This document shows positions 24,963 to 36,388 of a DNA stretch of 64,000 bases, one piece after another. A program made the translations under genes and the position numbers. The DNA comes from Frigidibacter oleivorans (GTDB taxonomy: Bacteria > Pseudomonadota > Alphaproteobacteria > Rhodobacterales > Rhodobacteraceae): contig NZ_RJRZ01000001.1 of the NCBI RefSeq assembly GCF_003993775.1, positions 496,001 to 560,000 on the forward strand, written 5' to 3'. Each line of letters opens with the position of its first letter. The stretch's first letter is position 1. Under the pieces are notes generated by a model. It did no database searches. It worked only from the letters and a program-made list of their open reading frames with translations, and was not told where the DNA came from.

Positions 24963-25104
24963 CGCGGCGCAATCTTCTCCGATCCAAGGGATGTTCCGCC
25001 GCAGATATGATCACCGAATGCCGGCCGCGACAAACGGATTTGCGACCTGCTTGCGCGGTCCCGGGCGCAGCATGGACCCATCGGTCAATCAGGGAGGAGC
25101 GACC
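24963..25104. promoter_or_regulatory. Divergent control region, lrp-type regulator / ald
   Basis: 142 bases between the two starts. The half nearest the regulator is the most AT-rich part (GCAGATATGATCACCG near 25000). Lrp sites are degenerate and I could not fix individual boxes. The ald side ends with an excellent AGGGAGGAG ribosome site. Confidence 0.45.
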
Positions 25105-26223
25105 ATGATCATCGGATGCCCGGCAGAGGTGAAGCCGCAGGAATTTCGCGTGGGCCTGACCCCCGCCGCCGCGCGCGAGGCGGTGGGGCATGGCCATGAG
25201 GTGCTGGTCGAGGCGGGCGCCGGCATGGGCGCGGGGTTTGCGGATGCGGATTACGAGGCGGCGGGGGCACGGATCGTCGCGACCGCGGCAGAGGTGTTCG
25301 ACCGCGCCGAACTGATCGTCAAGGTGAAAGAGCCGCAGGCCGCCGAACGCGCGCGGCTGCGGGCCGGACAGGTGCTGTTCACCTATCTGCATCTCGCCCC
25401 CGATCCCGCCCAGACCCATGACCTGCTGAACAGCGGCGTCACCGCCATCGCCTATGAGACGGTGACCGATGCCGCGGGCGGGCTGCCGCTGCTGGCGCCG
25501 ATGTCCGAGGTGGCGGGGCGGCTGGCCCCGCAGATGGGGGCATGGGCATTGCAAAAGGCCAATGGCGGGCGCGGCGTGTTGCTGGGCGGCGTGCCCGGCG
25601 TGGCCCCGGCGCGGGTGGCGGTGATCGGCGGCGGCGTCGTGGGCGTCAACGCGGCGCGGGTGGCCCGCGGCATGGGGGCCGAGGTCACGGTGCTGGACCG
25701 GTCGCTGCCCCGGCTGCGCTGGCTCGACGACACGTTCGGCGGCGCCTTCCGCAGCCTCTATGCGAGCGCCGCCGCGACGGCCGAGGCGGTGGCGGGCGCC
25801 GATCTGGTGATCGGGGCGGTGCTGGTGCCCGGGGCCGCGGCGCCGAAGCTGGTCAGCCGCGCGCAACTGGCAACGATGAAGCCGGGCGCGGCGATGGTGG
25901 ACGTGGCCATCGACCAGGGCGGCTGCTTCGAGACCTCGCGCGCCACGACCCATGCCGACCCGATCTTCATCGAGGAAGGGATCGTGCATTACTGCGTGGC
26001 GAACATGCCGGGGGCGGTGGCCCGCACCGCGACGCAGGCGCTGTCGAACGCGACGATGCCCTTCCTGATGGCGCTGGCCGACAAGGGCTGGCGCGCCGCC
26101 TGCGAGGATGACCCGCATCTGCTGGCGGGGCTGAACACCCATGCCGGGCGGCTGACCTGCGCGCCCGTGGGGATCGCGCAGGGCATCGACGTGCTGTCGC
26201 CCCGGATGGCGCTGAAGCTCTAG
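25105..26223 (+). CDS. ald: Alanine dehydrogenase
   Basis: A 372-residue hexameric NAD enzyme interconverting L-alanine and pyruvate plus ammonia. Visible residues: the substrate-binding region IVKVKEPQ with catalytic Lys, [10 protein letters not shown] with catalytic His, the nucleotide loop [22 protein letters not shown], and the Asp-containing [14 protein letters not shown]. The N-terminus [20 protein letters not shown] is classic. ATG start. It ends in a CTAG whose two strands serve as stop codons for ald and for the opposing ABC ATPase. Confidence 0.96.
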   Translation: MIIGCPAEVKPQEFRVGLTPAAAREAVGHGHEVLVEAGAGMGAGFADADYEAAGARIVATAAEVFDRAELIVKVKEPQAAERARLRAGQVLFTYLHLAPDPAQTHDLLNSGVTAIAYETVTDAAGGLPLLAPMSEVAGRLAPQMGAWALQKANGGRGVLLGGVPGVAPARVAVIGGGVVGVNAARVARGMGAEVTVLDRSLPRLRWLDDTFGGAFRSLYASAAATAEAVAGADLVIGAVLVPGAAAPKLVSRAQLATMKPGAAMVDVAIDQGGCFETSRATTHADPIFIEEGIVHYCVANMPGAVARTATQALSNATMPFLMALADKGWRAACEDDPHLLAGLNTHAGRLTCAPVGIAQGIDVLSPRMALKL

Positions 26224-28046
26224 GCCGCCACCCCCGGCCCTGCATCGTCCTCCTGCGCGAGGATCACCTCCAGCGGGTCGTGTTCCGCCACGAAATGTCC
26301 CGGCTCCGGTTCCGTCAGCCGGGGCAGGTAGCCGGGATCGCCGCGCCGCGACGGCAGGAAGCGCAGCTGCGCCCCCGGCTGCATCGGCGAGGGCAGTTCG
26401 CCCGGGATGCGGATGCGCTGGCGGCTGCGCTCGATCTTCGGGTCGGGGATCGGCACGGCCGAGATCAGCGCCTGCGTATAGGGGTGCAGCGGCGCGGCAT
26501 AGAGCCGGTCGCGATCCGCCAGTTCGACGATCCGGCCGAGATACAGCACCAGAATGCGGTGCGAGATCTCGCGGATCACCGACAGGTCGTGGCTGATGAA
26601 GATCATCGACATGCCGAATTCCGACTGAAGCTCTTTCAGCAGCGCGATCACCTGCGCCTGGATCGACACGTCGAGCGCCGACACCGCCTCGTCGCAGACG
26701 ATCAGCTTCGGCTTGTTGATCATCGCCCGCGCGATGCCCACCCGCTGGTTCTGCCCGCCCGACAGTTCATGCGGATAGCGGTTCATCATCACCGGCGGCA
26801 GGCCCACCCGGTCCATCATCGCCAGAACCTCGGCCCGGCGTTCGGACCGGCTGAGCCCCGGCTGGAAGGTGCGCAGCGGCTCGCCGATCGATTCCGCGAT
26901 GGTCATCCGCGGGTCGAGCGAGGCGAGCGGGTCCTGGAAGACGATCTGCAGGTCCTTGCGGTGCCGGTTCAGCGCCCGGTGGCTCAGCCCGGCGATCTCT
27001 TGCCCCAGCCAGCTGACGCTGCCCGCCGTGGGCGGGATCAGCTGCAGCACGGCGCGCGCCAGCGTGGACTTGCCGCAGCCCGACTCGCCCACGATTCCCA
27101 GCGTCTCGCCCGCGCGGACGTCGAAGCTGACGCCATCCACCGCCTTCAGGTCGACGCTGCGGCCGAACAGCCCGCCGCCGACCTTGACCGGGAAATGCAC
27201 CTTCACATCCTCGACCCGCAGCAGCCGTTCCTCGCGCACCACGGTGGCGGCGGTGGCGGCGGGCGCGTCGATGCGCGGCATCGCATCCAGCAGCATCCGG
27301 GTATAGTCGTCCTTCGGCGCGCCGAAGATCTGCTCGGCCGTCCCCTCCTCGACGAAGCGGCCATGGCGCATCACCTGGATGCGGTCGCACATCCGCGCCA
27401 CCACGCCCATGTCATGGGTGATCAGCGCGATGGCCGTGCCCTCGTCGCGCTGCAGCCCCGCCATCAGGTCGAGGATCTCCGCCTGCACCGTCACGTCGAG
27501 CGCGGTGGTCGGCTCGTCGGCGATCAGCAGGCGCGGTTCGCACAGCATCGCCATGGCGATCATCACCCGCTGCCGCATCCCGCCCGACAGTTCGTGCGGA
27601 TATTGCCCGATCCGGCGGCGGGCATCGGGGATGCGCACGCGGTCCAGCCAGTCGAGGCACAGCGTCTCGGCCGCGCGGCCGCGCATGTTGCGATGCGCCG
27701 ACAGCACCTCGCGCAGCTGCGCGCCCACGGTCAGGTGCGGGGTCAGCGCGGTCAGCGGATCCTGGAAGATCATCGACATCGCCGCGCCGCGGATGCGGTT
27801 GGCGCGGCCGGGCGGCAGGCCCACCAGTTCCGTGCCCTCGAACCGGATCGAGCCCTCGGCCCGGCCGTTGCGCGCCAGAAGGCCCATCGCCGCCATGAAG
27901 GTCTGGCTTTTGCCCGATCCGGATTCGCCGACGATGCCCAGACATTCGCCGGGCGCGATCGACAGGTTGATGCCCTTCACCGCCTCGACCGTGCCGTCGG
28001 GGGTCTGGAAGGTGACCTTCAGGTCCTGAACGTCGAGAATGGCCAT
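26220..28046 (-). CDS. Fused double ABC ATPase of a peptide transporter (OppD-OppF type)
   Basis: A 608-residue protein with two complete nucleotide-binding domains. NBD1: Walker A GESGSGKS, signature LSGGMRQRV, Walker [12 protein letters not shown]2 starts near residue 280: [24 protein letters not shown]. Each carries the oligopeptide C-terminal extension ([21 protein letters not shown]). It powers uptake by the permeases encoded upstream. ATG follows the permease stop by one base. Its own stop overlaps that of ald on the other strand. Confidence 0.93.
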   Translation of the reverse strand: MAILDVQDLKVTFQTPDGTVEAVKGINLSIAPGECLGIVGESGSGKSQTFMAAMGLLARNGRAEGSIRFEGTELVGLPPGRANRIRGAAMSMIFQDPLTALTPHLTVGAQLREVLSAHRNMRGRAAETLCLDWLDRVRIPDARRRIGQYPHELSGGMRQRVMIAMAMLCEPRLLIADEPTTALDVTVQAEILDLMAGLQRDEGTAIALITHDMGVVARMCDRIQVMRHGRFVEEGTAEQIFGAPKDDYTRMLLDAMPRIDAPAATAATVVREERLLRVEDVKVHFPVKVGGGLFGRSVDLKAVDGVSFDVRAGETLGIVGESGCGKSTLARAVLQLIPPTAGSVSWLGQEIAGLSHRALNRHRKDLQIVFQDPLASLDPRMTIAESIGEPLRTFQPGLSRSERRAEVLAMMDRVGLPPVMMNRYPHELSGGQNQRVGIARAMINKPKLIVCDEAVSALDVSIQAQVIALLKELQSEFGMSMIFISHDLSVIREISHRILVLYLGRIVELADRDRLYAAPLHPYTQALISAVPIPDPKIERSRQRIRIPGELPSPMQPGAQLRFLPSRRGDPGYLPRLTEPEPGHFVAEHDPLEVILAQEDDAGPGVAA

Positions 28047-28047
28047 G

Positions 28048-28983
28048 TCAGCGATCCTTGGGGTCGAGCGCGTCACGCAGGCCGTCGCCGATGAAGAACA
28101 GCGACACGATGGTGACGAGGAAGAAGAACAGCGGGAAGGCAAGCTGCCAGACGGTGCCGAAGGTGATGGTCGCGGCGCCGGCCGAGATCAGCGCGCCCAG
28201 CGAGGTCGCCGGTTCCTGCACGCCGAGGCCGAGGAAGCTGATGAAACTTTCGGTCAGGATGATCTGCGGCACCAGCAGCGTCGCATAGACGACCACCACC
28301 CCCATCAGGTTCGGCACGATATGGCGCAGGATGATGGTCATCGTGCCCACCCCCGCCGCGCGCGCCGCCTCGATGAATTCGCGGTTGCGCAGCGACAGGG
28401 TCTGGCCGCGCACGATCCGGCTCATCTCCAGCCAGCTGACGGCGCCGATGCCGACGAAGAGCATGCTGAAGGACCGGCCGAACATCACCAGCAGCAGGAT
28501 GATGATGAACATCGACGGCACCGCCAGCAGGATATCCACACCGCGCATCATCAGGTTGTCGGTCGAGCCGCCGACATAGCCCGCGAAGGCGCCATAGAGC
28601 GTGCCGATGATCACCGCCACCGCCGCGCCGATGATGCCCACGGTCAGCGAGGTGCCGGTGGCCTGGATCGTGCGTGCGTAGAGGTCGCGGCCCAGTTCGT
28701 CCAGCCCGAAGTAGTGGCCGTTGGCCAGCGACGGCCCGCCCTGCCCGGCCACGTCGCCCATCAGCGCCCAGTCGATCTCCTCGTTGGAAAAGCGGGCGAA
28801 GGCGGGGCCGACCAGCACGAAGGCCAGCACCAGCAGCAGCGCGATCACCGCGCCCACCGCGGCGCGGTTGCGCAGGAATCGCGACAGCGCATCGCGCCAC
28901 AGCGACCGGCCGTGGATGGCGGCGTCGGTCATGGTCTCGGCGATGCGTTCGGTCCGGTCTTCGCGGGAAACTGTCTGTGTCAT
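28048..28983 (-). CDS. oppC: Peptide ABC transporter permease, OppC/DppC type
   Basis: A 311-residue inner-membrane permease. The N-terminal OppC_N helix region ([33 protein letters not shown]) precedes five further helices, and the EAA loop that docks on the ATPase is [24 protein letters not shown]. It pairs with OppB to form the channel. ATG 28983 is the start (14 codons inside the longest frame). 10 bases after oppB; cotranscribed with the ATPase. Confidence 0.92.
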   Translation of the reverse strand: MTQTVSREDRTERIAETMTDAAIHGRSLWRDALSRFLRNRAAVGAVIALLLVLAFVLVGPAFARFSNEEIDWALMGDVAGQGGPSLANGHYFGLDELGRDLYARTIQATGTSLTVGIIGAAVAVIIGTLYGAFAGYVGGSTDNLMMRGVDILLAVPSMFIIILLLVMFGRSFSMLFVGIGAVSWLEMSRIVRGQTLSLRNREFIEAARAAGVGTMTIILRHIVPNLMGVVVVYATLLVPQIILTESFISFLGLGVQEPATSLGALISAGAATITFGTVWQLAFPLFFFLVTIVSLFFIGDGLRDALDPKDR

Positions 28984-28993
28984 GGGATTGCCC

Positions 28994-29917
28994 TCAGTAC
29001 CGGATCTTCGGGTCGAGCCAGGCATAGACCACGTCCGTCACCAGATTGAACAGGATGGTCAGCGCGCCGTAGAGGATGGTCAGCCCCAGCATCACCGAAT
29101 AGTCGCGGTTCAGTGCCGAGTTGACGTAGAACAGCCCGATGCCGCCGGTGGAGAAATACATGTCGATGACCACCGACCCGGTGATCATGCCGACGAAGGC
29201 CGGTCCCAGGTAGCTGACCACCGGCATCATCGTGGGCTTCATCGCGTGGCGCCAGACGATGGTGCGCGCGGGCAGGCCCTTGGCCCGGGCGGTGCGGATG
29301 AAGTTGGAGTTCAGCACCTCCAGCATCGAGGACCGGGTGATCCGGGCGATGGAGGCCATGAACGAGGTGGACAGCGCGATCACCGGCATCACCACATAGG
29401 GCCAGGCGCCGTTGTTCCAGCCGCCGCCCGGCAGCCAGCCCAGCTTCCAGGTGAAGACGATCACCAGGATCGGCGCCATCACGAAATTCGGCAGCGCCTG
29501 CGCGGAAAAGCTGGTGCCGACGGCGATGTAGTCGATCCAGGTGTTCTGCCGCAGCGCCGCGGCCACGCCGAGGCTGACGCCCACCAGCACCGCCACGATG
29601 AACGAGATCGTGCCGTAGGTCAGCGTCACCGGGAAGCCCTGCGCGATGATGCCGTTCACCGTGCGGTCGCGGTAGACGAAGCTGGGGCCGAAGTCGAAGC
29701 GGGTGACGACCCCCACCAGATAGTCCCACAGCTGCAGGGGCAGCGGCTTGTCCAGGCCGTATTTGGCCTCGATATTTGCCAGCACCTGCGGCGGCAGGGC
29801 GCGTTCGCTGTTGAAGGGGCTGCCGGGCGCCGCGTGCATCAGCAGGAAGCACAGCACCACCAGCAACAGCAGGGTCGGAATGGCGACGAGCAGCCGTCGC
29901 AGGATATAGCTCAGCAT
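28994..29917 (-). CDS. oppB: Peptide ABC transporter permease, OppB/DppB type
   Basis: A 307-residue permease with the N-terminal MLSYILRRLLVAIPTLLLLVVLCFLLMHAAPGSPF block of OppB, six predicted helices, and the EAA loop NFIRTARAKGLPARTIVWRHAMKP. It lies 140 bases downstream of oppA, a gap that contains a strong hairpin, so it is probably expressed at a lower level than the binding protein. ATG start. Confidence 0.92.
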   Translation of the reverse strand: MLSYILRRLLVAIPTLLLLVVLCFLLMHAAPGSPFNSERALPPQVLANIEAKYGLDKPLPLQLWDYLVGVVTRFDFGPSFVYRDRTVNGIIAQGFPVTLTYGTISFIVAVLVGVSLGVAAALRQNTWIDYIAVGTSFSAQALPNFVMAPILVIVFTWKLGWLPGGGWNNGAWPYVVMPVIALSTSFMASIARITRSSMLEVLNSNFIRTARAKGLPARTIVWRHAMKPTMMPVVSYLGPAFVGMITGSVVIDMYFSTGGIGLFYVNSALNRDYSVMLGLTILYGALTILFNLVTDVVYAWLDPKIRY

Positions 29918-30020
29918 CGGGGGAACCGGGTCCAGTCGTTGAATGCGGAAGACCCCGGTGCCCGGCCGCGCCTGCGGGGCGCGCCGGGACCGGGGCGGCG
30001 GTCAGGCCGGTGGGGCGAAA

Positions 30021-30049
30021 GGCCCTGCCCCGGCAACCGGGGCAAGGCC
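30021..30049 (-). terminator. Attenuating hairpin between oppA and oppB
   Basis: On the minus strand GGCCTTGCCCCGG / CCGGGGCAGGGCC form a 13-bp stem (one G-U pair) with a TTG loop, followed by TTTCGCC. It starts 9 bases after the oppA stop. Such stem-loops typically let the binding protein be made in excess of the membrane components. Confidence 0.6.
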
Positions 30050-30057
30050 AGCCGCCG

Positions 30058-31686
30058 TCACTCGGCCTTCTTCCACATGTTCTTGACGTACCAGTTCTGC
30101 TCGACGTTGTTCACCGGCCAGTTGCCGACGTCGGTGTCCAGCATGTAGACGCCCGCATAGTGGTAGATCGGGATCACCGGCATCTCTTCGGCGATGATCT
30201 CTTCCACCTGCGTGTAGTTCGCCTGCGGATCCTCGGCGGTGCGCGCGTCCAACATCAGCCGGTCCACCTCGGGGTTGGAATACTTGCCGTCGTTCGACCC
30301 GGACGGCGTGGTCAGCAGGTCGAGGAAGGTCGAGGCCTCGTTATAGTCGCCGCACCAGGCGCCGCGGGCCAGGTCGAAGGCCTGCTGGCTGCGCGCGTCG
30401 AGGAAGGTCTGCCATTCCATGTTGCCAAGGCTGGCCTGCACGCCCAGCTTCTGCTTCCACATCTGCGACAGCGCCACGGCGATCTTCTGGTGATCTTCCG
30501 AGGTGTTGTAGAGCATGGTGAAGCTCAGCGGATTGTCGGGGCCATATCCGGCCTCGGCCAGCAGTTCCTTGGCCCGGGCGTCGCGCTCGGCCTGCGTCAT
30601 CGAGGCCATCTCGACATCCGGCACGGTGAAGCCCGCGGTCGCGGCAGGGGTGAAGGTATAGGCCGGGGGCTGCCCGCCCGCGAGGATGTTGTTCACCACG
30701 ATGTCGCGGTCCACCGCCAGCGCCAGCGCCTGACGCACCTTCACGTCCTTGAACGCCTCGGGGCCCGACTCGGACAGGTTGAAGGTGTAGTAGTAGTTGC
30801 ACAGCCGCGGGAAGCTGACCGCCTCGTCGGGATGTTCCTGCTTCATCCGCGGGAACTGGCCCGCCGGCATCTCGGTCCGGTCCAGCTCGCCGGCGAGGAA
30901 GCGGGTCAGGCCCTGGCTCTCGTCATTGATGACCAGCGTGACGAAGCGGTCGATGATGACGTTTTCCGCATCCCAGTACTGGTCGTTCTTGACCGCGACG
31001 ACGCGTTCGTTCGGCACATGCTCTTCCAGCTTGTAGGCGCCGTTCGACACGATGTTGCCGGGCTGGGTCCAGGCGTCGCCGAATTCCTCGACCACCTTCT
31101 GCGGGGCCGGGAAGGTCGTGGTATGCGTGGTCATCTGGGGGAAATAGGGCAGCGGCGCCGACAGCCGCACCTCCAGCGTGCGGTCGTCCACGGCGGTGAC
31201 GCCCAGTTCCTCGACCGGCATCTCGCCCGCGATCACCGCATCGGCGTTCACGATCGACATCAGCCCGATGAACCACTGGTATTCCGAAGCGAGTTCCGGC
31301 GAGGCCGCGCGCTGCCAGGCGAAGACGAAGTCGCCCGCCGTCACCGGATCGCCGTTCGACCACTTCGCATCCTCGCGCAGGTGGAAGGTATAGGTCTTGC
31401 CATCCTCGCTGACGTCATAGCTTTCGGCGACGCCCGGCTCCAGCTCGCCGTTCTCGTCCTGCACCATCAGCCCCTCGAACAGCTGGCGCGAAATGTCGGA
31501 CCCCGGCACGTCCTCGATCAGCTGCGGGTCGAGCGAGGTGTGCTCGTCCAGCATGCGAATGGTCAGGGTCTGGTCCTCGGCCAGCGCATCGCCGTTCGGC
31601 GCGGTTTCCTGCGCGGCCAGCGGTGCCGCGACCAGGGCGGTGGAAAGCATCAGACCGGCCGTCGCGCGGCGGATATGCAGGGTCAT
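30058..31686 (-). CDS. oppA: Peptide ABC transporter substrate-binding protein, OppA-like
   Basis: A 542-residue periplasmic protein of SBP family 5. The signal peptide is MTLHIRRATAGLMLSTALVAAPLAAQE. The mature sequence has the OppA features TIRMLDEHTSLDPQLIEDVPGSDISRQLFEGLM, YTFHLREDAKWSNGDPVTAGDFVFAWQRA and a C-terminal EIIAEEMPVIPIYHYAGVYM. It captures oligopeptides and delivers them to OppBC. ATG 31686 has a strong AGGAGGAG site; the 34-codon upstream frame is rejected. Confidence 0.95.
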   Translation of the reverse strand: MTLHIRRATAGLMLSTALVAAPLAAQETAPNGDALAEDQTLTIRMLDEHTSLDPQLIEDVPGSDISRQLFEGLMVQDENGELEPGVAESYDVSEDGKTYTFHLREDAKWSNGDPVTAGDFVFAWQRAASPELASEYQWFIGLMSIVNADAVIAGEMPVEELGVTAVDDRTLEVRLSAPLPYFPQMTTHTTTFPAPQKVVEEFGDAWTQPGNIVSNGAYKLEEHVPNERVVAVKNDQYWDAENVIIDRFVTLVINDESQGLTRFLAGELDRTEMPAGQFPRMKQEHPDEAVSFPRLCNYYYTFNLSESGPEAFKDVKVRQALALAVDRDIVVNNILAGGQPPAYTFTPAATAGFTVPDVEMASMTQAERDARAKELLAEAGYGPDNPLSFTMLYNTSEDHQKIAVALSQMWKQKLGVQASLGNMEWQTFLDARSQQAFDLARGAWCGDYNEASTFLDLLTTPSGSNDGKYSNPEVDRLMLDARTAEDPQANYTQVEEIIAEEMPVIPIYHYAGVYMLDTDVGNWPVNNVEQNWYVKNMWKKAE

Positions 31687-31873
31687 GGAGAGCTCCTCCT
31701 GAAGCATCGGGTTGAACGGCGCGGGCGCGGGCGGGGCCGCGCGGGCCGTCATATGGGGTTCTTCCGGCGGCGGGGCGGGCCCGCGCATCGGTCGATGGGC
31801 CAGTGGAACCGCCTGTACAGGCAGCTGTCGATACTGACCTCGCGGCAGATCGCGCGGCTCGGCGGGAACCTGC
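31687..31873 (-). promoter_or_regulatory. Upstream region of oppA with a 12-bp perfect palindrome
   Basis: The presumed opp promoter region. GCCTGTACAGGC at 31811-31822 is a perfect dyad some 125 bases before the oppA ATG and is a candidate operator. I could not assign a convincing -35/-10 pair. Confidence 0.35.
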
Positions 31874-31900
31874 CTAAAACGCGGGCAGTCCCGCTGCCCG
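31874..31900 (-). terminator. Rho-independent terminator of the second ABC operon
   Basis: Minus strand: CGGGCAG (31894-31900), loop CGGGA, CTGCCCG (31882-31888), then CGTTTTAGG. It lies 12 bases after the stop of the fused ATPase gene and separates the two peptide-transporter operons. Confidence 0.7.
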
Positions 31901-31911
31901 AACCGCGGGCA

Positions 31912-33461
<1,550 letters not shown>

Positions 33462-33465
<4 letters not shown>

Positions 33466-34274
33466 GCCCGCACCCGGCGCGGATCGAGCCGGTCGCGCAG
33501 GCCGTCGCCCAGCAGGTTCAGCCCCAGCACCGTCAGCACGATCGCGAGCCCCGGCATCAGCGCGACATGCGGGGCCAGCGTCACCATCGTCTGCGCCTCG
33601 GCCAGCATCCGTCCCCAGCTGGGCGTGGGCGGCTGCGCGCCGAGGCCCACATAGCTCAGCCCCGCCTCGGCAAGGATGCCCAGCGAGAACTGGATCGTCG
33701 CCTGCACGATCAGCAGCGGCGCGATGTTCGGCAGCACATGTTCGGCGGCGATCCTCAGCCGCCCCTTCCCCGCCAGCCGCGCGGCGCGGATATAGTCCAG
33801 CGTCCAGACCGGCAGCGCCGCCCCCCGCGCCACCCGCGCGAAGACCGGGATGTTGAAGATGCCGATGGCGAGGATCGCGTTTGTCGCCGAGGGGCCGAAG
33901 ACGGCGGTGATCAGGATGGCGATGACAAGGCTCGGGAAGGCGAAGATCAGGTCGTTGCCGCGCATCACCAGATCGTCCAGCCACTGTCCCGCCCGCGCCG
34001 AGGCGATCAGCCCCAGCGGCACGCCGATCCCCAGCCCGATCCCCACCGCGACCAGCGCCACCGCGATCGACACCCGTGCGCCGGCCATCAGCATCGCGGC
34101 GATGTCGCGGCCCAGATGATCGGTGCCCAGCCAGTGCGCCGCCGAGGGCGGTTGCAGCCGGTCCGCCACCGACAGGACCAGCGGGTCCGCCGGCAGCCAC
34201 AGGAACGAAACCAGCGCCGCGGCCAGCGCCGCCCCCGACAGCGCGAGCCCCAGGGCCAGCGACAGCCGCCTCAT
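33462..34274 (-). CDS. ABC transporter permease, DppC/GsiD type
   Basis: A 270-residue permease with one N-terminal helix (LALGLALSGAALAAALVSFLW), a periplasmic segment containing HWLGTDHLGRDIAAMLMAGARVS (the conserved LGTDxLGRD block) and five more helices. The EAA loop is DYIRAARLAGKGRLRIAAEHVLPN. It overlaps both the permease gene before it and the ATPase gene after it by four bases, so the three are translated as a coupled unit. Confidence 0.92.
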
Positions 34275-35215
34275 CCCGCCCGCCTCAGCCGCGGATCGAC
34301 CAGCGCATAGGCGAGGTCGGTCAGGAAGGTGACGAGGATCACCGCCACCACCAGCAGCATCACCGCGGATTCGACCACGATCAGGTCGCGCTGCGTGATG
34401 GCCTGAAAGATCAGCCGCCCCAGACCGGGCAGGTAGAACACGTTCTCGACGATGATCGCCCCGGCCAGCAGGAAGGAAAACTGCATCCCGAGGATGGTCA
34501 GCACCGGCACCAGCGCATTGCGCAACCCGTGGGCCAGCAGCGCGCCCGTGCGGCTGCGACCCTTGGCGCGGACGGTGCGGATATAGTCCTCGGCCATCGT
34601 CTCGATCAGCGCGGCGCGCAGCACCCGGGCCAGGATCGCCGCCTGCGGCAGGGCCAGCGCCACCGCGGGCAGGATCAGCGCCCGCAGCGCCGCCGCAGGA
34701 TCCGACCAGCCGGGAAAGCCACCCGCCGGCAGCCAGCGCAGGTTCACCGCGAAGACCAGCACCAGCAGCATCGCCAGCCAGAAATTCGGCAGCGCGATGC
34801 CGAATTGCGCCGCCCCCATCGCCACCGCATCCCCGGCCCGCCCCTGCCGCGCGGCCGCGAACAGCCCCACCGGCAGCGCCAGCGCCGCCGACAGCGCCAG
34901 CGCCAGCGCCGCCAGCGGCAGCGACACCGCCAGCCGGTCCGCGACCAGGTCGGCCACCGGCGTCCTGTAGGTGTAGGAGATGCCGAAATCCCCCCGCAGC
35001 ATCCCCGCGACCCAGTCGAGATAGCGCAGGGGCGCCGGCTGGCCGAGGCCCAGCGTCTGCTGCAGCGCCGCCACCGTCTCGGGCGTCGCGTTCATCCCCA
35101 GCATGAAGGCCGCCGGGTTCCCCGGCACCACCTCGACCGCGGTGAAGACCACGAGGCTCGCCACGACCAGCGAGAGCATCAGCACGAGGAGGCGGCGCGC
35201 GAGGAAGGCGATCAT
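34271..35215 (-). CDS. ABC transporter permease, DppB/GsiC type
   Basis: A 314-residue permease. It shows the N-terminal helix FLARRLLVLMLSLVVASLVVFTAVEVVPGNPA, DFGISYTYRTPV, and the EAA loop DYIRTVRAKGRSRTGALLAHGLRN. First gene of the operon. ATG 35215 or an in-frame TTG at 35224 could be the start; neither has a strong ribosome site. The 120-base gap to the divergent aminopeptidase gene holds a repeat element, so the promoter must lie close to or within it. Confidence 0.9.
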   Translation of the reverse strand: MIAFLARRLLVLMLSLVVASLVVFTAVEVVPGNPAAFMLGMNATPETVAALQQTLGLGQPAPLRYLDWVAGMLRGDFGISYTYRTPVADLVADRLAVSLPLAALALALSAALALPVGLFAAARQGRAGDAVAMGAAQFGIALPNFWLAMLLVLVFAVNLRWLPAGGFPGWSDPAAALRALILPAVALALPQAAILARVLRAALIETMAEDYIRTVRAKGRSRTGALLAHGLRNALVPVLTILGMQFSFLLAGAIIVENVFYLPGLGRLIFQAITQRDLIVVESAVMLLVVAVILVTFLTDLAYALVDPRLRRAG

Positions 35216-35269
35216 GGCCCGCAAAGGCTAGAGCCTCGGGCGGAAAGCGTCCAGTATCGGCGGCGCAGG

Positions 35270-35324
35270 CCGGGGGCTTCGCGCCCCCGGACCCCCGCGG
35301 GATAGTTCCGCCGACAAGAAGGAG
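35270..35324 (+). repeat. Intergenic hairpin + GGATA-tail element, copy B
   Basis: CCGGGGGC (35270-35277), loop TTCGC, GCCCCCGG (35283-35290), then ACCCCCGCGGGATAGTT and CCGCCGACAAGAAGGAG. The loop and tail match copy A almost base for base. The tail's AAGGAG end doubles as the probable ribosome-binding site of the aminopeptidase gene, 11 bases from its ATG. Confidence 0.75.
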
Positions 35325-35335
35325 CCGCCAGCGCC

Positions 35336-36355
35336 ATGAGGCCCGGACCGCGCAACCTGATCACCGACGTGCCGGGCCTGCGGGTCGGCAATGCCGCCTG
35401 CGACCGGCTGAAAAGCGGGGTGACGGTGCTGACCGCCGATGCGCCCTTCACCGCCGCCGTCAGCGTCATGGGCGGCGCGCCCGGCACGCGCGAGACCGAC
35501 CTGCTGGCTCCGGACCGGCTGGTGCAGCAGGTGGATGCGCTGGTGCTGTCGGGCGGCTCGGCCTTCGGGCTCGACGCGGCCTCGGGCGTGGCCGAGGGGC
35601 TGCGCGCGGCGGGGCGCGGCTTTGCGGTGGGCGACATGCGGGTGCCGATCGTGCCGGGGGCCATCCTCTTCGACCTGCTGAACGGCGGCGACAAGGGCTG
35701 GACCGACAATCCCTATGGTCCGCTCGGCCGGGCGGCGCTGGCGGCGGCGGGGCCGGAGTTCGCGCTCGGCACCCAGGGCGCGGGCACGGGCGCGACCTGC
35801 CGCGGGCTGAAGGGCGGGCTGGGATCCGCCTCGGCAGTCCTTGCCTCGGGCGTGACGGTCGGCGCGCTGGTCGCGGTCAACGCGCTCGGCAGCGTGACGG
35901 TGGGCGACGGGCCGCAGTTCTGGGCCGCGCCCTGGGAGATGAGGGCAGAGTTCGGCGGGCTCGGCCTGCCCGCGGCCCTGCCCGACCCGGGATGGGAGCC
36001 GGCCCCGTCGAAGGCGCCGGGCGCGGCCACCACCATCGCCATCGTCGCCACCGATGCCCGGCTGGATCAGGCGCAGGCGCAGCGGATGGCGGTGGCGGCG
36101 CAGGACGGCATGGCGCGGGCCATCCTGCCCAGCCACACCCCGCTGGACGGCGATCTGGTCTTCACGGCTGCGACGGGGGCGCGGGCGCTGGCCGATCCGG
36201 TCGCCGACAGCTTCCTGCTGGGCCATGCCGCAGCCTGCTGCCTTGCCCGGGCCATCGCCCGCGCCGTCCATGCCGCCCGCGCCGCGCCGGGCGACCCGCT
36301 GCCCTGCTGGCAGGACCGCTTCGGCGCAGGTCTGGACAGTGCCCGGCGCGGGTGA
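35336..36355 (+). CDS. P1-family (S58/DmpA-like) aminopeptidase or amidase
   Basis: A 339-residue protein of the DmpA/NylC N-terminal-nucleophile family, made as a precursor that cleaves itself. The N-terminal part has NLITDVPGLRVGNA and LSGGSAFGLDAASGVAEGL. The predicted self-cleavage site is at GAATTIAIVATDA (~residue 225), with the first Thr as nucleophile; the residue before it is Ala, where NylC has Asn and DmpA Gly. Relatives hydrolyse D-amino-acid amides, beta-peptides and nylon oligomers. Divergent from a peptide-type ABC operon, which suggests peptide use. ATG start. Confidence 0.85.
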   Translation: MRPGPRNLITDVPGLRVGNAACDRLKSGVTVLTADAPFTAAVSVMGGAPGTRETDLLAPDRLVQQVDALVLSGGSAFGLDAASGVAEGLRAAGRGFAVGDMRVPIVPGAILFDLLNGGDKGWTDNPYGPLGRAALAAAGPEFALGTQGAGTGATCRGLKGGLGSASAVLASGVTVGALVAVNALGSVTVGDGPQFWAAPWEMRAEFGGLGLPAALPDPGWEPAPSKAPGAATTIAIVATDARLDQAQAQRMAVAAQDGMARAILPSHTPLDGDLVFTAATGARALADPVADSFLLGHAAACCLARAIARAVHAARAAPGDPLPCWQDRFGAGLDSARRG

Positions 36356-36388
36356 TCTGTTGCGCCCGGTATCAGACAGGAGGGCAAG

